From Hyphomicrobium_A sp963722495 (GTDB lineage Bacteria > Pseudomonadota > Alphaproteobacteria > Rhizobiales > Hyphomicrobiaceae): DNA of 64,000 bases. Shown here in pieces: positions 36,953 through 46,107 of the stretch. Position 1 is the stretch's first letter. Each line of letters starts with the position of its first letter. The DNA is taken from the NCBI GenBank assembly GCA_963722495.1, contig CAVRND010000011.1:248001-312000 (forward strand), read 5' to 3'. The position numbers and the translations under genes are program-made. Under the pieces are notes generated by a model. The model was not told where the DNA came from. It was given only the letters and a program-made list of their open reading frames with translations, and did not search any database.

Positions 36953-37549
36953 TTAGCCTGCGAGCGTGCCTTTGGTCGACGGCACGCGGCCGGCCTGGCG
37001 CGCATCGGCCTCGGTCGCGGCCCGCAGGGCGCGCGCGAGACCCTTATAGCAAGTCTCGGCGATGTGGTGGTTGTTCTCGCCGTAGAGGTTTTCGACGTGC
37101 AGCGTGATGCCGGCGTTCTGCGCGAAGGCCTGGAACCACTCGCGGAACAGCTCGGTGTCCATCTCGCCCAGCTTGGGCTTGGAGAACTCGACCTTCCAGA
37201 TGAGGTACGGCCGCCCGGACACGTCGACGCAGACGCGCGTCAGCGTCTCGTCCATCGGCAGGTGAACGTCGGCGTAGCGGGTGATGCCCTTCTTGTCGCC
37301 GAGCGCCTTGGCGACGGCCTGTCCCAGCACGATGCCGGTGTCCTCGGCCGTGTGGTGGAAATCGATGTGCAGGTCGCCCTTGGCCTTCAGGGTGATGTCG
37401 ATCATTGAATGGCGGGCGAGCTGCTCCAACATGTGGTCGAGGAAGCCGATCCCGGTGGCGATGTCGAACACGCCGGAGCCGTCGAGATCGACTGTCGCCG
37501 TGATCTCGGTCTCCTTGGTCTTGCGGGAAATGGTCGCCTGCCGCTTCAA
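36953..37549 (-). CDS. hisB: imidazoleglycerol-phosphate dehydratase
   Basis: Manganese enzyme of histidine synthesis. 198 aa. Seen: RKTKETEITATVDLDGSGVF, GIGFLDHMLEQLARHSMIDI, DFHHTAEDTGIVLGQAVAKA, RYADVHLPMDETLTRVCVDV, and EWFQAFAQNAGITLHVENLY with GENNHHIAE. All metal His/Glu are present. Start is best placed at TTG 37549 (reading KRQATISRKTKE); no ATG is near. Divergent from hslV, 124 bp apart. Confidence 0.95.
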   Translation of the reverse strand: MKRQATISRKTKETEITATVDLDGSGVFDIATGIGFLDHMLEQLARHSMIDITLKAKGDLHIDFHHTAEDTGIVLGQAVAKALGDKKGITRYADVHLPMDETLTRVCVDVSGRPYLIWKVEFSKPKLGEMDTELFREWFQAFAQNAGITLHVENLYGENNHHIAETCYKGLARALRAATEADARQAGRVPSTKGTLAG

Positions 37550-37673
37550 ATGAGCCCTCTTAGGCTTAGCTTGCCTCGCCGGAACCGAGCGTTTATCAGC
37601 TTGAGCCCTGCCGTTCCAGAGCCGCACCTCGCGGCTCGCGGGCCCAGCAACCCGCAGCCTGGATGCTAATGCA

Positions 37674-38246
37674 ATGCAAACCTCCGGCCCCCACACGGAC
37701 GAGCCGCGCTCCTGGCACGCCACGACTATACTGACCATTCGTAAAGATGGTCGTGTGGTCATCGCCGGCGACGGCCAGGTCAGCCTCGGCGCCACCATCA
37801 TCAAGGCCAACGCCCGCAAGGTGCGCACGCTCGGCAAGGGCGGCGTCATCGGCGGCTTTGCCGGGGCGACCGCCGACGCCTTCACGCTGTTCGAGCGGCT
37901 GGAAGCCAAGCTCGAGCAGTACCCGGGCCAGCTCACCCGCGCCTGCGTCGAACTGGCCAAGGACTGGCGCACCGACCGCTACCTGCGCCGGCTCGAAGCC
38001 ATGATGCTGGTCGCCGACGCCGAGACGACGCTGGTGCTGACCGGCACCGGCGACGTGCTGGAGCCGGAGCGGCACGTCATGGGCATCGGCTCGGGCGGCA
38101 ACTACGCGCTGTCGGCCGCCCGCGCGCTGCTCGACCAGCCGCTCGACGCCGAGGCGATCGCCCGCAAGGCGATGGCGATCGCCGCCGAGATCTGCGTCTA
38201 CACCAACGACAACCTGGTCATCGAAAGCCTGCCGTCCAGCCGCTGA
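37674..38246 (+). CDS. hslV: ATP-dependent protease subunit HslV
   Basis: Peptidase of the HslUV complex. 190 aa. Seen: HATTILTIRKDGRVVIAGDG, where the Thr after HA becomes the N-terminal nucleophile after propeptide removal, then QVSLGATIIKANARKVRTLG, GGFAGATADAFTLFERLEAK and ELAKDWRTDRYLRRLEAMM. A propeptide of about 16 residues precedes the Thr, longer than in enterics but normal in alphaproteobacteria. hslU follows 42 bp downstream. Confidence 0.96.
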   Translation: MQTSGPHTDEPRSWHATTILTIRKDGRVVIAGDGQVSLGATIIKANARKVRTLGKGGVIGGFAGATADAFTLFERLEAKLEQYPGQLTRACVELAKDWRTDRYLRRLEAMMLVADAETTLVLTGTGDVLEPERHVMGIGSGGNYALSAARALLDQPLDAEAIARKAMAIAAEICVYTNDNLVIESLPSSR

Positions 38247-38288
38247 TGCGGCGCCGCCGGTCCAGTGCAGTAAAGGCATCCTCGATCG

Positions 38289-39606
38289 ATGACCAACTTC
38301 TCTCCCCGCGAGATCGTTTCCGAGCTCGACCGCTACATCGTCGGCCAGGGCGACGCCAAGCGCGCCGTCGCCATCGCGCTGCGCAACCGCTGGCGCCGCC
38401 AGCAGCTGCAGGGCGACCTCAAGGAGGAGGTGCAGCCGAAGAACATCCTGATGATCGGGCCGACGGGCGTCGGCAAGACGGAGATCTCGCGCCGCCTCGC
38501 CAAGCTGGCCGGCGCGCCGTTCATCAAGGTCGAGGCGACGAAGTTCACCGAGGTCGGCTACGTCGGCCGCGACGTCGACAGCATCATCCGCGATCTCGTC
38601 GAGGTGGCGCTGGCGCTGGTGAAGGACGTCAAGCGCAAGGACGTGCGCGCGCGGGCCGAGAAGAACGCCGAGGAGCGCGTGCTCGACGCTCTGGTGGGGC
38701 CCGGCTCGTCGCCGGCGACGCGGAACTCGTTCCGCAAGAGGCTGCGCACCGGCGAGCTGAACGACAAGGAGATCGAGATCCAGGTCGCGGATTCGCCCGG
38801 CGCGCGGCCTGCCGATGTTCGACATTCCCGGCCAGCCCGGCGCGCTCCATCGGCGCCATCAACATCGGCGACATGTTCGGCAAGGCGTTCGGCAGCGCAC
38901 CAAGCCGCGCCGCGTCACCGTGCAGGACAGCTACGACGTGCTGATCGCCGAGGAGAGCGACAAGCTGATCGAAGGCGACGCCATCGTCGGCGAGGCGATC
39001 AGCGCGGTCGAGAACAACGGCATCGTGTTCCTCGACGAGATCGACAAGATCTGCTCGCGCTCGGACGCGGGCCGCGTCGGCGGCGATGTCTCGCGCGAGG
39101 GCGTGCAGCGCGATCTGCTGCCGCTCATCGAAGGCACGACCGTGTCGACCAAGCACGGGCCGGTGAAGACCGACCACGTGCTGTTCATCGCCTCGGGCGC
39201 CTTCCACGTGGCCAAGCCGTCCGACCTGCTGCCGGAGCTGCAGGGGCGCCTGCCGATCCGCGTGGAGCTGAAGGCGCTGACGCGCGAGGACATGCGCCGC
39301 ATCCTCACCGAGCCGGAAGCCAGCCTCATCAAGCAGTACGTGGCGCTGATGGCGACGGAGGGCCTGACGCTCACCTTCACCGACGATTCCATCGATGCGC
39401 TGGCCGATGCGGCCGTGCAGGTGAACTCGACGGTCGAGAACATCGGCGCGCGGCGCCTGCAGACGGTGATGGAGCGCGTGCTCGACGAGATATCGTTCGA
39501 CGCCTCCGACCGCGGCGGCAAGGCGGTGACCATCGACGCCGCCTACGTCAACGCCCGCATCGGCGACCTCGCCAAGAACGCCGACCTCTCCAAGTTCATT
39601 TTGTAG
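38289..39606 (+). CDS. hslU: ATP-dependent unfoldase subunit HslU (three indels)
   Basis: AAA+ unfoldase of HslUV. Seen: FSPREIVSELDRYIVGQGDA, Walker A MIGPTGVGKTEISRRLAKLA, FTEVGYVGRDVDSIIRDLVE, IVFLDEIDKICSR (Walker B), ELQGRLPIRVELKALTREDM and the C-terminal DLSKFIL that docks into HslV. Between 38800 and 38910 the frame moves twice by +1 (before LPMFDIPGQ and before SIGAINIGDMF) and once by -1 (before TKPRRVTV). Repaired length 438 aa. The residues on both sides are conserved, so error is likely. Confidence 0.92.
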
Positions 39607-39625
39607 GCGGTCGCGCCCTCAGCTG

Positions 39626-40825
39626 TCATCCCGGGCGAAGCGAGTGCAGCGGGTAGCAGTCCTGACAGCACTGTAGCGCGACGGCACTATGGCGTCTGCG
39701 ACGAGAAGTAGCTGGATCCCGGACAACGCGCATTCGTTTGCAGCTTGCCGGATGCAGCGAGCTAACCTGCCTTGCGGACATGGCTTGCTTAAGGACGCGG
39801 GCGTAGTTGCCGATGGCGAGCTTCTGGATGCTCGCGGCGAAGCCGGCTTCTGCCAGTAGCGCACGACCTTCTGCAGATCGGCGTAGCTGGCGATCGCGGG
39901 GCGCGAGATGGCGTTCATGTCGGTGCCGAAGCCGGCGTGGTCATCGCCCAGCCATTCGGCCAGCTCCCACAGGCGCTGCGCGTAGGCTTCCGGCGTCGCT
40001 CCAACATCGGAGCGCATCGGCCACAGGCCGACGACGCCGCCCTTGTCCGCCATCAACTTCGCCGTATCGAACGAGAGCTGCCGCGCCTGCCAAACCGGCA
40101 TCTTCCAGTTCGGCGTCCGCGTGCGCGTCACCGAGCTGTGCGACCAGATCATGGGCTGGCTCGACGCTTCCAGCGCTTGGCGCACAGCGGTGTCGGTGCA
40201 GTGGGCGAGGTCGACAAGAATGCCGAGCCGGTTGCATTCCTTGACGACCTGCAGACCGAGCTCGGTCAGGCCGTCGTGCTGCGGCGCCTCGGTCTGGAAG
40301 TCGCCGAGCGGGTTCTCGATGTAGTGCACCAGCTGCACGCTGCGGACGCCGAGCTCGTAGGCGCGCTCGAGCGGCTTCAGGGTCGTCCTCGACGAAGGTG
40401 GCGCCCTCGATCGTGCAGCACGACATGCGGCTCGCCGCCGACCGCCTGGTCGACGTCATCCGGCGTCAGCGCGATCTTGAGGCCCTGATCGGCGATGTGC
40501 TCCTTGATGCGGGCGAGATCCTCCTCGAACCAAGCGCTCGGCCTCGCCCGGCTTGGGCAGGCCCTTCTGCTTGATGCCCTTGGCGGTGACGCGCAGCCAC
40601 GGCACGTCGCCGACCAGCGACCAGGCGACGAGCGTCGCGTTGCCGGCCGCCATCGTGCGGCCCCAGCGGGCTCTTCTCCGGCGATCTTCCCATGCCGAAG
40701 AAGAACAGATGCGAGTGCATGTCGCCGATGTAGACGGGCGCGGCGTCCTCGGCGAGGACGGGTGACGCGAGCGCACAGGAGGCGGCCAGCGCCCCCTGCA
40801 CGAATTGCCGGCGATCGATTTTCAT
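39626..40825 (-). CDS. membrane dipeptidase, M19 family (about five indels)
   Basis: Zn-dependent (renal-type) dipeptidase family. N-terminus MKIDRRQFVQGALAASCALA is a Tat-like (RRQF) signal, then the metal motif IGDMHSH. Later blocks in other frames: NATLVAWSLVGDVPWLRVTA, WFEEDLARIKEHI, TIEGATFVEDD, QLVHYIENPLGDF, GILVDLAHCTDTAVRQALEA, PMIWSHSSVTRTRTPNWKMP and GFGTDMNAISRPAIASYADL. Four insertions and one deletion join them into about 398 aa. Predicted periplasmic; the substrate may be dipeptides or another amide. It lies downstream of a YiiX-like hydrolase on the same strand. Confidence 0.75.
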
Positions 40826-40853
40826 TGCTTCGCCGCTTGAACCCGGGTCCCGC

Positions 40854-42119
40854 CTACTCGATGAAGATCGTGGCCACGTAGTCCATGGTCCGGTTGTTGT
40901 TGTCGGGCGGCAGCAGCGTGTTGATGAGGTAGGACGTCGGCGAATAGTTCTCGGGGATGCCGGCCCAGTTGAAGCCGGTGCCGACGAGGCGCGCACGCCA
41001 GTTCTGCCACATGCGGCCGGTCATGCCGACGTAGTAGCCCTTGAGCTTCGCGAACTGCGGCTGCATCTGCTCGGCGACCTGGCGATGGCCGACGGACATC
41101 TTGGCGAGGCCCGCCGGGTTCTCGGTGAAGATGCTGTCGATGATCGGCTTACGCGCCTCGTCGGACAGCTGCATCGCGTCGAGGACGAGCAGCGGACCAT
41201 CGGCGAGGCCCGAGTATGAGTTCTTGCCGTGCAGCGGCAGGACGTTGCCCGTCGCCTTCATCGGCTCCATCGGCTCCTTGACGCAGGACGGCACGCGGCT
41301 GCCCTTGAACGCGTCGGCATCCTTCACCGGATCGCAGTTGCGTAGCGACAGCAGGGAGAACACGAACTCAGAGCAGTACATGTCGAGTGGCTTGCCAGAG
41401 GAATTGCCCTGGCCCAAAGCGATCGCGCCGACATCCTTGACGAATGACATTCCCCCCGACTGATACTTCGGCTTCTGGTAGTCCTGGTTGAAGCTGATCT
41501 GGCTCGGATAGACCTTGCCAGCGCTTGCATTGAGCTTCGTCGCCCACGCCAGCAGGTTGGCTTTCTGCGTGTCGGTCAAATTGCGGGGGCGGATGATGTG
41601 CAGAAAGTTGAGCGTGCGATAGTGCTCACTCGTCAGGTTGCCGGGGCCGACGTACTCGCCGTCCATCGGGTTGTCGAGGTTGCGCAGGTTGCCGTTCTTG
41701 TCGATGTAGGCAAAGCCCGTGTGCGAGATGCCCATCTGGATGTTGGGATAGGCGCCGGCGCCGCCCCATTCCGAGCGAAACGTCAGCATGATGTCGCCGG
41801 TCTGCAGCAGCCCGCTCTTGCCGAGGCGCGCTGAGAGGCCCGAGCGCTTGGCGACGACGAGGCGCAAGCCGACGTCGCCCTTCGCCTTCAGGCCGTCCGG
41901 ATGGCGGAACTCGACCAGCTTGTCGGTGGTCTTGATGTCGGGAAGCTTCGCCCAGGTGCTCTTCGGCACGGCGAAGTAGACGGGGATCTTCAGCTTCTTG
42001 GCGAGATCCGCATTCGTCTTCTCATTGAAGGTGAAATCGGCGGCGCTGGCGCTTTGCCAGCTGAGCGCTACGGCGGCGAAACAGGCGGCAACGGCAACGG
42101 CTTTGTTTTGCAATGACAT
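40854..42119 (-). CDS. exported YiiX-like (permuted papain/NlpC fold) putative hydrolase
   Basis: 421 aa. Signal peptide MSLQNKAVAVAACFAAVALS with cleavage near SASA. The central part has the circularly permuted NlpC/P60 pattern: TGDIMLTFRSEWGG, IQMGISHTGFAYIDKNGNL with the catalytic His, and SGKPLDMYCSEFVFSLLSL with the candidate catalytic Cys. Such enzymes cleave amide or thioester bonds in lipids or peptides; the substrate here is unknown. Only 28 bp separate it from the M19 dipeptidase downstream, suggesting an operon. Start ATG 42119 is chosen for the signal peptide. Confidence 0.65.
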   Translation of the reverse strand: MSLQNKAVAVAACFAAVALSWQSASAADFTFNEKTNADLAKKLKIPVYFAVPKSTWAKLPDIKTTDKLVEFRHPDGLKAKGDVGLRLVVAKRSGLSARLGKSGLLQTGDIMLTFRSEWGGAGAYPNIQMGISHTGFAYIDKNGNLRNLDNPMDGEYVGPGNLTSEHYRTLNFLHIIRPRNLTDTQKANLLAWATKLNASAGKVYPSQISFNQDYQKPKYQSGGMSFVKDVGAIALGQGNSSGKPLDMYCSEFVFSLLSLRNCDPVKDADAFKGSRVPSCVKEPMEPMKATGNVLPLHGKNSYSGLADGPLLVLDAMQLSDEARKPIIDSIFTENPAGLAKMSVGHRQVAEQMQPQFAKLKGYYVGMTGRMWQNWRARLVGTGFNWAGIPENYSPTSYLINTLLPPDNNNRTMDYVATIFIE

Positions 42120-42360
42120 CCGGGCATCTCCCCCACGCGGAACCATCGGGTTGCTGGATTAGCACGCCGACAGGCGGCACCCAACCACGTTTGTCCGATT
42201 GAGGCACAGCACAGATACAACCCGCTCTGGATGTCGGAGTTAGGGTCGGGCCGCGTCCGAATGTGGGCGGCCAAATTTCCGCGACGCTCCGGGCGGGGTG
42301 CAATTTCGGATCGAGGCCGTACAATGGGCTCTCAACCTTCACATGAGGTCCCCCGCACGG

Positions 42361-44100
42361 ATGCCGCACGACACCCCGCTCATTGCAACTATCGTCGTGG
42401 GGCTTTGCCTCGCCTTCGTTTTTGGCGCCATCGCGCAGCGCATCCGGGTGTCGCCGCTGGTGGGTTATCTGCTGGCCGGCGTGGCGCTAGGCCCCTATAC
42501 GCCGGGCTTTGTCGCCGATCAGTCGCTGGCCGGCGAGCTGGCCGAAATCGGCGTCATCCTGCTGATGTTCGGCGTTGGCTTGCACTTTTCGCTGAAAGAC
42601 TTGTGGTCGGTGCGGCTGATCGCGGTGCCCGGCGCCGTCGTGCAAATCGCCGTGGCGACAATGTTCGGCATCGGGCTCGGTCATTTGCTCGGCTGGCCCA
42701 TCGGCGCCGGCATCACCTTCGGACTGGCGCTGTCCGTGGCCAGCACCGTCGTGCTGCTGCGCGCATTGCAGGAGCGGCGCATCATCAACACCGAGCGCGG
42801 GCGCATCGCGGTCGGCTGGTTGATCGTCGAAGACCTGGTGATGGTGCTGACGTTGGTGCTCCTGCCGGCGCTGGTTCCGATCCTCAACGGCAGCCTGCAG
42901 GGCGCCTCGAGCTCCGGCATCGAGATTGCGGAGATCGCCACCACGCTGGCGATAACAATCGCCAAGGTCGGCGCCTTCGTCGTCGTCATGCTCGTGATCG
43001 GGCGCCGGGTGATCCCGTGGATCCTGCACTACATCGCGCACAGCGGATCGCGCGAGCTGTTCCGTCTCGCGGTGTTGAGCATCGCGCTCGGATGCGCCTA
43101 CGGTGCCGCGCAATTGTTCGGCGTGTCGTTCGCGCTCGGCGCCTTCTTCGCCGGCATGATCCTCTCCGAGTCGGCGCTCAGCCAGCAGGCCGCCTCCGAG
43201 ACGCTTCCGTTGCGCGACGCTTTTGCGGTGCTGTTCTTCATCTCCGTCGGCATGCTGTTCGATCCAGTGATTCTCATCCGCGATCCGCTTCCCGTGCTGG
43301 CGACGGTGGCCATCATCATCATTGCCAAGTCGGTTGCGGCGCTCGCCATCGTGCAGCTGTTCGGCCGCCCCCTCGGCACCGCTGCCACCATCGCCGTCAG
43401 CCTGGCGCAGATCGGCGAGTTCTCGTTCATCCTCGCGGGCCTTGGCGTATCGCTCGGTCTCATGCCCCAGCTCGGCCGCGAGCTCGTTCTGGCCGGCGCC
43501 ATCATCTCCATCGTCCTCAATCCGCTGCTGTTCATGGCGCTCGACCGCCTGCGGCCTTGGCTCGACTCGCGCGACGGGGCCAAGGCGGTTGCCGATGCGG
43601 TGGCGGCGGACAAGGCGATGAATGCCTCAGCCAAGGCGGCAGCCACGGCCGACATCGAGGTGACGAGCCAGCAGGGCCATACGGTCCTCGTCGGCTACGG
43701 AAGCATCGGTCACTGGATCGGCGAGGCGCTGACGAGCGCGGGCGTGCCGTTGTTCGTGATCGAGGAGAAGGACGAAATCGTCGCTAGGCTAAAGGCGCAG
43801 GGTATCGACGCCGTGGCGGGCAGCGCGCCGTCGGCGCTCGCGGCGGCTAATCTCGCGCAAGCGCGGGCGCTGCTCGTGGTCGTCCCGGAAGCCTTCGAGG
43901 CGGGGCAGATCGTCGCCCAGGCGCGCGCCGCGAACGCCGCTCTCCTCATCATCGCGCACGCGCACTCCGATACCGAGGCGGCTTACCTGTCAAACTACGG
44001 CGCCAGCGTCGTCGTGCAGGGCGCGCGCGAAATCGCGGATGCGATGGTGGCGCAGCTGCGGGCGGCGCCGTCTGCCATGCAGCAGTCGCAGACCAGCTAA
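42361..44100 (+). CDS. Kef-type monovalent cation:proton antiporter (CPA2)
   Basis: 579 aa inner-membrane transporter of the YbaL/KefB type. Seen: about 12 transmembrane helices beginning LIATIVVGLCLAFVFGAIAQ, SPLVGYLLAGVALGPYTPGF, LALSVASTVVLLRALQERR, FALGAFFAGMILSESALSQQ and SLAQIGEFSFILAGLGVSLG, then a C-terminal TrkA-N (RCK) domain with HTVLVGYGSIGHWIGEALTS. It likely exchanges K+ for H+ under nucleotide control. Start ATG 42361. Divergent from the YiiX-like gene. Confidence 0.92.
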   Translation: MPHDTPLIATIVVGLCLAFVFGAIAQRIRVSPLVGYLLAGVALGPYTPGFVADQSLAGELAEIGVILLMFGVGLHFSLKDLWSVRLIAVPGAVVQIAVATMFGIGLGHLLGWPIGAGITFGLALSVASTVVLLRALQERRIINTERGRIAVGWLIVEDLVMVLTLVLLPALVPILNGSLQGASSSGIEIAEIATTLAITIAKVGAFVVVMLVIGRRVIPWILHYIAHSGSRELFRLAVLSIALGCAYGAAQLFGVSFALGAFFAGMILSESALSQQAASETLPLRDAFAVLFFISVGMLFDPVILIRDPLPVLATVAIIIIAKSVAALAIVQLFGRPLGTAATIAVSLAQIGEFSFILAGLGVSLGLMPQLGRELVLAGAIISIVLNPLLFMALDRLRPWLDSRDGAKAVADAVAADKAMNASAKAAATADIEVTSQQGHTVLVGYGSIGHWIGEALTSAGVPLFVIEEKDEIVARLKAQGIDAVAGSAPSALAAANLAQARALLVVVPEAFEAGQIVAQARAANAALLIIAHAHSDTEAAYLSNYGASVVVQGAREIADAMVAQLRAAPSAMQQSQTS

Positions 44101-44186
44101 GAGCTTGATGGTGCGTTCATACTTCTGTCGATTTTGCCCTGCAGCAAGGGGATCGAATCGCGTAGTTGCGTAGCGGGGCGATCGAC

Positions 44187-45563
44187 ATGAAGAGCCGTCA
44201 CACCGATCTGGCCAGCAGCGGAGCAATCACCGCATTCGGGATTGCAGCAGCCATGGTGTGCGCTTTGCCTGCTGTGGCTGCGCCCGGCTCCGGGTGTGCG
44301 GCAGTCAATCGCGGTCAGCTCAACGCCGATATCGGCGCGAGCGCGCCCGTCACACGTCAAATCGTTCTCGAGCAGGGCGACCTTTTGAGTTTCGCGACCA
44401 GCGGTGCTTCTGTTGCCCTCATTGGTGGCGCCGGCGCTCCCGCGACGCTGATCGGCGGCTCGGCAGCGTCGGCGATGACATTCAAGGCGCCGATGGCGTC
44501 GGCCTACGTCTTTCAGTTTGCGGCGACCGGCAGCACGGCGCATGTCAGCGTCTCGTGCACCTCAACGGCCGCTGAGGCGGCCAACGCGGCCTTCCTCGAC
44601 CGGCGCAAGGCATTGCTGAACGCGCGCGATCCGGACCGTCTGCGCATCGACCGGGCCGCGACGCCCATCATAAATGCCGATAAGCCGCTCAACAGCACCG
44701 TAGCCGTCGATGAGGACGGCAAGCCGAAGGACGTGGAGTTTTCCGTCAGCCTGTCGGAGATCAATTCGGCGACCAAAGGCGGCAAGAAAGTTGAGCCCGG
44801 CATTGTCGACTTCTGGCTCGAGGGGCGCATGCAGAACTACGCGTCGACCAGCCTCGACACCGGTACGAGCGACGGAAACCTCGGCTCCATCTATCTCGGC
44901 ACGCGCTCGATGATCGGCCCCGACATCATGCTGGGCGCCTTGGCGCAGTTCGACCGCGCTGTCGAAACCTCGACCTTCAACGCGCCGGGAATGGCGGCCA
45001 AGGGCTGGATGGCCGGGCCGTACATGAGCGCCAAGCTCGGGTCGGGCGTCACGTTCGACGGACGGGCTGCGTGGGGCGAAACGGAGAATGCGGTGGCGAG
45101 CCCCGAGATTGACGACAGCCTCACGGCGCGTCGGCTCGTACGTGGCAAGCTCACCAGCACGCGCGAGTTCGGCGGCTGGAACGTTGCTCCGAGCGTCGGG
45201 CTCGTCTACGTCGAGGACGCCGTGCGCGATTCCGCTTCCGGCGAAACGCGTGCCGCAGGCAGCGGCAAGGTCGAGGTGCTGCCCGAAGTTTCGAAACGCT
45301 TCGCGCTCGATGACGCGACCTTCATCGAGCCGCGCGCGGCGGTTGGTGCCTTCGTCGGCTTCGATGATTTGCAGGCGATCAACCCGGCCGTGCCCTCTGT
45401 GCGACCGACAGATATGCAATTGAAGGCGGAGGCGGGCGTTGCGTATGGCGTCAAGGACGGTTCGAGCCTGCAGGCGACGGGCGGCGTGGAAAGCGGGACA
45501 ACTTCGACGACGCCGCAGAATTGGTCCGGCCGTTTGCAGCTCAACGTGCCGCTGGGCAAGTGA
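44187..45563 (+). CDS. autotransporter-type beta-barrel domain protein
   Basis: 458 aa. Signal peptide region AITAFGIAAAMVCALPAVAA, a short passenger (to about residue 190), a variable charged linker, then alternating amphipathic strands (FWLEGRMQNYASTSLDTGTS, GSIYLGTRSMIGPDIMLGAL, WMAGPYMSAKLGSGVTFDGR, NVAPSVGLVYVEDAVRD) resembling the autotransporter barrel. It ends RLQLNVPLGK, lacking the usual terminal aromatic residue. Predicted outer-membrane protein; function unknown. Confidence 0.7.
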   Translation: MKSRHTDLASSGAITAFGIAAAMVCALPAVAAPGSGCAAVNRGQLNADIGASAPVTRQIVLEQGDLLSFATSGASVALIGGAGAPATLIGGSAASAMTFKAPMASAYVFQFAATGSTAHVSVSCTSTAAEAANAAFLDRRKALLNARDPDRLRIDRAATPIINADKPLNSTVAVDEDGKPKDVEFSVSLSEINSATKGGKKVEPGIVDFWLEGRMQNYASTSLDTGTSDGNLGSIYLGTRSMIGPDIMLGALAQFDRAVETSTFNAPGMAAKGWMAGPYMSAKLGSGVTFDGRAAWGETENAVASPEIDDSLTARRLVRGKLTSTREFGGWNVAPSVGLVYVEDAVRDSASGETRAAGSGKVEVLPEVSKRFALDDATFIEPRAAVGAFVGFDDLQAINPAVPSVRPTDMQLKAEAGVAYGVKDGSSLQATGGVESGTTSTTPQNWSGRLQLNVPLGK

Positions 45564-45762
45564 TTGGGTTTCGCAGCGCAACAAACAATTTTGTCAACAT
45601 CTGTCTTACCTTCATGCAACGGAATGTTATTTCACGTGTCACACAAGTCACGTATGGTGATCGTTGTAGGTGATCAGTATTGGCTGCGGGTTGCCATAAC
45701 GGCAGAAATCTCCCCCCGAACCGCCTTTCCGTAGCACTGGTACCCTGCGTAGGAGGTGACGC

Positions 45763-45966
45763 ATGGCATGTCCGAAGATCGAGGTCCGCGGAAAAAGGGT
45801 GATCCTTCTCAGCGGATATCACGACACGGTCAAAGCAGCCCGCCCCCAGGTCGTTATCGGCGATGCAGACGTGAAGGAAGCCGACCAGCTGCGGCAGTCA
45901 GCAAGACTGCACCCCGACGCGGTGGCATTCGGCTTTATCGCCGGCCGTTGGGTCCCGGCCGCCTGA
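45763..45966 (+). CDS. small hypothetical protein with strong ribosome-binding site
   Basis: 67 aa: MACPKIEVRGKRVILLSGYH, DTVKAARPQVVIGDADVKEA, FGFIAGRWVPAA. A perfect AGGAGGT (45751-45757) is spaced 5 nt from the ATG, which strongly supports translation. A 12-bp inverted repeat at 46017-46042 closes the unit. No family recognised. Confidence 0.7.
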   Translation: MACPKIEVRGKRVILLSGYHDTVKAARPQVVIGDADVKEADQLRQSARLHPDAVAFGFIAGRWVPAA

Positions 45967-46016
45967 GCCGAACCCTTAGAGGACGTCCGTCCTTAAGCCT
46001 GGAAGCCTAGATTGCG

Positions 46017-46042
46017 ATCCCCAGACCCCCGGGTCTGGGGAT
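46017..46042. terminator. inverted repeat, probable terminator
   Basis: ATCCCCAGACCC (46017-46028) and GGGTCTGGGGAT (46031-46042) are perfect 12-bp arms with a two-base centre. A short pyrimidine-rich stretch follows. It lies between the small gene at 45763 and rlmN. Confidence 0.55.
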
Positions 46043-46107
46043 TTGCCGTCTTTCAGGGGCCCGCCAGAGTCGCTAGATAAGGCGATGCCTACATTCGGAC
46101 ACCCATT

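Noticed and set aside
37590..37673. Heat-shock (sigma-32) promoter for hslVU
   Set aside because: A CTTGAG word exists but no convincing -10 match follows at the right distance.
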